DNA from: Pelagibius litoralis
GTDB taxonomy: Bacteria > Pseudomonadota > Alphaproteobacteria > Kiloniellales > Kiloniellaceae
DNA: 64,000 bases
NCBI RefSeq assembly: GCF_011683915.1
Contig: NZ_JAAQPH010000006.1
Coordinates: 124,001 to 188,000, forward strand
Reading direction: 5' to 3'
The notes beneath the pieces were generated by a model, which saw only the letters and a list, made by a program, of their open reading frames with translations, searched no databases and was not told where the DNA came from. The position numbers and the translations under genes were made by a program. This document shows positions 61,464-64,000 of this stretch, one piece after another (positions within the stretch are counted from its first letter, which is position 1; each line of letters opens with the position of its first letter).

Positions 61464-62483
61464 CTACAACACCTCGCCACCCAACGCCGGAAAGACCTTC
61501 GACACCTTGCTCAGCAGGTAATCGCCGTAGGTGCCTTCGAAGGCCTGCAGGTCGGCGCCGTCCCAGCGTGGGGCGTCGCCGCCGTCGCCTTTCATGGCCT
61601 CCGGCGGCAGCGGTTTCATGTCCGCCGCGAAGTCGGGATCGAAGAACAGGGGGAAGGAGAGGCGCTCCTGGCCGCTGACGTTCTTCACACGGTGCGGGGT
61701 CGAGCGGTACCAGCCGCCGGTCAGGCGGTCCAGCATGTCGCCGATGTTGCAGACCAGGGTGCCGGGCAGGGGCGGGGCGGCGATCCAGCCGTCGGGCGTT
61801 TTCACCTGCAGGCCGCCGTGCTGATCCTGTGCCAGCAGGGTCAGCAGGCCGTAATCGCTGTGCTCACCCACGCCCCAGTTCTCTTCACCGTCGTCAGACG
61901 GCGGTGTGGGCGGATAGTGAAATATGCGGAACAGCACCGTCGGGTCGGCGGTGTAGTGCCGGTTGAAGTAGTCGGCGGCGAGGCCGAGGCTGAGGGCCAC
62001 CCCTTCGATCAGGTGGTGCGCCGCCCTGACCGTCGCGGCCATGTAGGTCTCCACGGCTGGGCGCAGCTCCGGCACCTCTGCCGGCCAGAGGTTGGCACCG
62101 TGCAGCGGCCAGCCGGCTGTCACGCGGGGATGATCGGCGGGCAGTTCGCTGCCGAAGTAAAGCCCCTCCTTGCCGTCGGGCCGGCCGGAGGTGAGTTCCC
62201 CGCCCAGTGGAAAGAAGCCGCGCCAGGCGCGCCCGCCCTGGCTCATGGGAATGCGCAGCTTGGTTTCTTCCGGCAGCGCGAAGAAGCGTCGGCTGGCCGC
62301 ATCGAGATCCGTCAAGGTCTGGTCGCCAACGCTGTGGCCGGTGACATAGAAGAAGCCGCTGGCCCGACAAGCCGCCTCGATCTCTTTGGCGACGCCCGCC
62401 CGGCCCGCCGTGTCCTCACGCCGGAACAGCGGCGCCATATCGATGACGGGCAGAGTGCTGATGGATTTTGCAGTCTGTCGCAT
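61464..62483 (-). CDS. 2-oxoglutarate/Fe(II)-dependent oxygenase, isopenicillin N synthase-like
   Basis: A 339-residue oxygenase of the IPNS/flavonol synthase group. The N-terminal DIOX_N part starts [10 protein letters not shown]; the catalytic jelly roll has the iron triad HSD ([13 protein letters not shown]) and a distal His ([10 protein letters not shown]), and the 2-oxoglutarate-binding pair ERLSFPLFF. Substrate unknown; bacterial relatives act on many small molecules. ATG at 62483 precedes homology; GTG at 62555 is an alternative. Confidence 0.85.
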   Translation of the reverse strand: MRQTAKSISTLPVIDMAPLFRREDTAGRAGVAKEIEAACRASGFFYVTGHSVGDQTLTDLDAASRRFFALPEETKLRIPMSQGGRAWRGFFPLGGELTSGRPDGKEGLYFGSELPADHPRVTAGWPLHGANLWPAEVPELRPAVETYMAATVRAAHHLIEGVALSLGLAADYFNRHYTADPTVLFRIFHYPPTPPSDDGEENWGVGEHSDYGLLTLLAQDQHGGLQVKTPDGWIAAPPLPGTLVCNIGDMLDRLTGGWYRSTPHRVKNVSGQERLSFPLFFDPDFAADMKPLPPEAMKGDGGDAPRWDGADLQAFEGTYGDYLLSKVSKVFPALGGEVL

Positions 62484-62639
62484 AGCGCCACAGGCTAGCC
62501 GATGAGCCTGTTCCTTTGAAAGCGATCCTTTGTTTGAACCTTTTCCGCTCTTCACCGACTCACACTATTAGCGGCGGCCTGTGGGGAGATTTCCACAAGG
62601 GCTGTTCCGCCTGATGTCCCAATGACAAAGGAGACAAAT

Positions 62640-62942
62640 ATGTCCGTTTCACGATTGATGCCCAAGTTGGCCCTGATGCTGGCGATCAGCCTGCCCGCCG
62701 GCTATGCGATGGCCCACGATTCCGTGGACTGTGAGCTGGATGCGGAATCCTATTGTGATGAAATTCATGGTGGCGATTCGGTTGGCTGGGAACAGTGCGC
62801 CGCCTATGCGGTGGATTTCTGCTCGGACCATGTCCACCTGCCGGGCCAAAGCACGCGGCCCGATAAGTTGCAGATCAAGCAGGAGAACGAGAGGGTCAAG
62901 GGACTGTTCATGAAGGAGCTCGAGGATTCGCGTCGCAAGTAG
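62640..62942 (+). CDS. Small exported protein with twin CX7C motifs
   Basis: A 100-residue protein with a signal peptide (LMPKLALMLAISLPAGYAMA, cleaved near residue 25). Four cysteines are placed as C31-x7-C39 and C53-x7-C61, then a charged helical tail (QIKQENERVKGLFMKELEDS). The twin spacing would suit two disulfides pinning a helical hairpin. No family recognised. AAAGGAG at 62626-62632 fixes the ATG. Confidence 0.78.
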   Translation: MSVSRLMPKLALMLAISLPAGYAMAHDSVDCELDAESYCDEIHGGDSVGWEQCAAYAVDFCSDHVHLPGQSTRPDKLQIKQENERVKGLFMKELEDSRRK

Positions 62943-63024
62943 CGGCTGTTCCCTGACATCAGCAGCAATGGCGGTGTCCTTCTCGGCGAGCCCCGGCGAT
63001 CTTCGCCGGGGTTCGCCATGAGGC

Positions 63025-64000
63025 TTAGCCGGCGGCGCGACCGCGCCGTCGGCCCTCACGGCGGCGCCTGGCGGGGGCGGCTGGAATCTCCCCCAGGGGT
63101 CCGGCCTGCTGTTGCTCGGCGCCCTTGGAGATTTCGCCCAGTTTGGCGATGACCGTCGCCATCTCCGGCGGCGCAGCCTTCTCATGGGTCTCCAGGGCTG
63201 CGCGCATGGCACGGATATGCTCCGGCGAGGTGCCGCAGCAGCCGCCGATGATGCGCACACCGGCATCGACGGCAAGGCGCGCATAGTCGGCCATCAGCGC
63301 CGGCGTGCCGGTGTACTCGATGGCGCCCTCGACATACTGGGGAATGCCGCAGTTGCTCTTGGCGACCAGCACGTCGGTTTCCGCTTTCGCGTCTTTCAGG
63401 TTCAAGAGAGCGGCCATCAGTTCCGAGGCGCCGGTGCCGCAGTTGCCGCCGAAGGCGAGCGGCCCGGGGGTCAGTTCATGGGCCAGGCTGGCGAACTGCG
63501 CCGGGGTGATCCCCATCATGGTGCGCCCGTTGGTATCGAAGGAGAGGGTGACCACGTAGGGCAGGCCGGCGGCGGTCGCGCCCTGAACCGCGGCCTTCAC
63601 CTCATCGACCGCCGACATGGTTTCGATCCAGGCGACATCGGCGCCGCCAGCGGCAAGACCCTTGGCCTGTTCTTCGAAAGCTGCCGCCCCCGTCTCTATG
63701 GTCATCGGCCCCAGCGGCTCGAAGAGATCGCCGGTCGGACCGATGGAGCCGGCGACGATCACATCATCGCGGCCACTCTCCTTGGCGGCGCGACGGGCCA
63801 GTTCGGCGGCGGCCTTGTTGATCTCGAAGACCTTGTCCTCGGCCCTGTGCAACTTCATCCGGTTGGCGGTGCCGCCGAAGGTGTTGGTCAGAACGATGTC
63901 GGAGCCGGCATCGATGAAGCTGCGGTAATGCCGGACAACATCGTCCGGGCGCTCCAGATTCCAGATCTCCGGCGCGTCGCCATGCTGCAGGCCCATGGCG
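63025..64000 (-). CDS. Betaine/homocysteine S-methyltransferase family protein, N-terminus cut by window
   Basis: The frame is open from the right edge (first residues A-M-G-L-Q-H-G-D) for about 325 codons. The TIM-barrel methyltransferase of the BHMT/MetH N-terminal type shows IVLTNTFGGTANRMKLH, AGSIGPTG, GGNCGTGASEL and the zinc thiolates RIIGGCCGTSPEHIRAM. It transfers a methyl group to homocysteine, forming methionine. The Arg-rich tail (RRRREGRRRGRAAG) is unusual. The nearby betaine synthesis genes make betaine a plausible donor, but this is inferred. The true start lies outside the window. Confidence 0.85.
   Translation of the reverse strand, partial: AMGLQHGDAPEIWNLERPDDVVRHYRSFIDAGSDIVLTNTFGGTANRMKLHRAEDKVFEINKAAAELARRAAKESGRDDVIVAGSIGPTGDLFEPLGPMTIETGAAAFEEQAKGLAAGGADVAWIETMSAVDEVKAAVQGATAAGLPYVVTLSFDTNGRTMMGITPAQFASLAHELTPGPLAFGGNCGTGASELMAALLNLKDAKAETDVLVAKSNCGIPQYVEGAIEYTGTPALMADYARLAVDAGVRIIGGCCGTSPEHIRAMRAALETHEKAAPPEMATVIAKLGEISKGAEQQQAGPLGEIPAAPARRRREGRRRGRAAG

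Overview
The window is high-GC, densely coded chromosomal DNA, with many 1-14 bp start/stop overlaps and frequent GTG/TTG starts. Gene content points to an alphaproteobacterium, probably of the Rhodospirillales/Kiloniellales type: a GlpRD-GlpSTPQV glycerol system, ChoXWV-BetIBA choline use, ligase-associated DNA repair genes, EgtBD, a TadG-like protein, and an HtrA protease next to an OmpR-type two-component pair. This assignment rests on gene content only; there is no rRNA marker. I saw no tRNA, rRNA, CRISPR array, transposase or phage gene.

Layout. 1-2208: end of a sugar-type ABC operon (binding protein tail plus two permeases). 2251-3735: GNAT acetyltransferase and N-formylglutamate amidohydrolase. 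3860-7640: HtrA-like protease, response regulator, histidine kinase. 7653-10642 (minus): glyoxalase II-like hydrolase, a degenerate isochorismatase-like protein, and a DUF427-class III cyclase fusion. 10896-19404: glpR, glpD, glpS, glpT, glpP, glpQ, a DUF2160 protein and glpV, with two inverted repeats that look like GlpR operators. 19584-28052: two fasciclin-domain proteins, a trypsin-fold protein without its catalytic triad, LOG and rhodanese proteins, an esterase, a glycine-zipper protein, photolyase and PdeM. 28059-32767: LysR regulator divergent from an HpaI-type aldolase and a TRAP transporter. 32914-41310: ligase-associated helicase, TadG-like protein, small genes, then ligase-associated exonuclease and DNA ligase. 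41307-53316: mixed metabolic and hypothetical genes including ergothioneine egtB-egtD and a LysR regulator with a perfect palindrome upstream. 53518-61346: betI-betB-betA divergent from choX-choW-choV-HAD, with a 24-bp BetI-type palindrome between them. 61464-64000: 2-oxoglutarate/Fe(II) oxygenase, a small twin CX7C exported protein, and a betaine/homocysteine methyltransferase cut by the window end.

How it fits together. Several blocks concern osmolyte and one-carbon use (choline to betaine to methionine), glycerol use, and photo-oxidative or DNA damage defence (photolyase, PdeM, ligase set, ergothioneine). Two promoters matching the alphaproteobacterial RpoE/ECF11 pattern (TGATCC-N18-TAAGA) precede the photolyase and one fasciclin gene. 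Four copies of a C-rich/G-rich inverted repeat each lie exactly between convergent gene pairs.

The items most worth a second look are the DUF427-cyclase fusion, the triad-less trypsin-like lipoprotein, the RpoE-type promoters, the asymmetric ATP sites predicted for GlpS/GlpT, a possible AUA start codon, and the twin CX7C protein.
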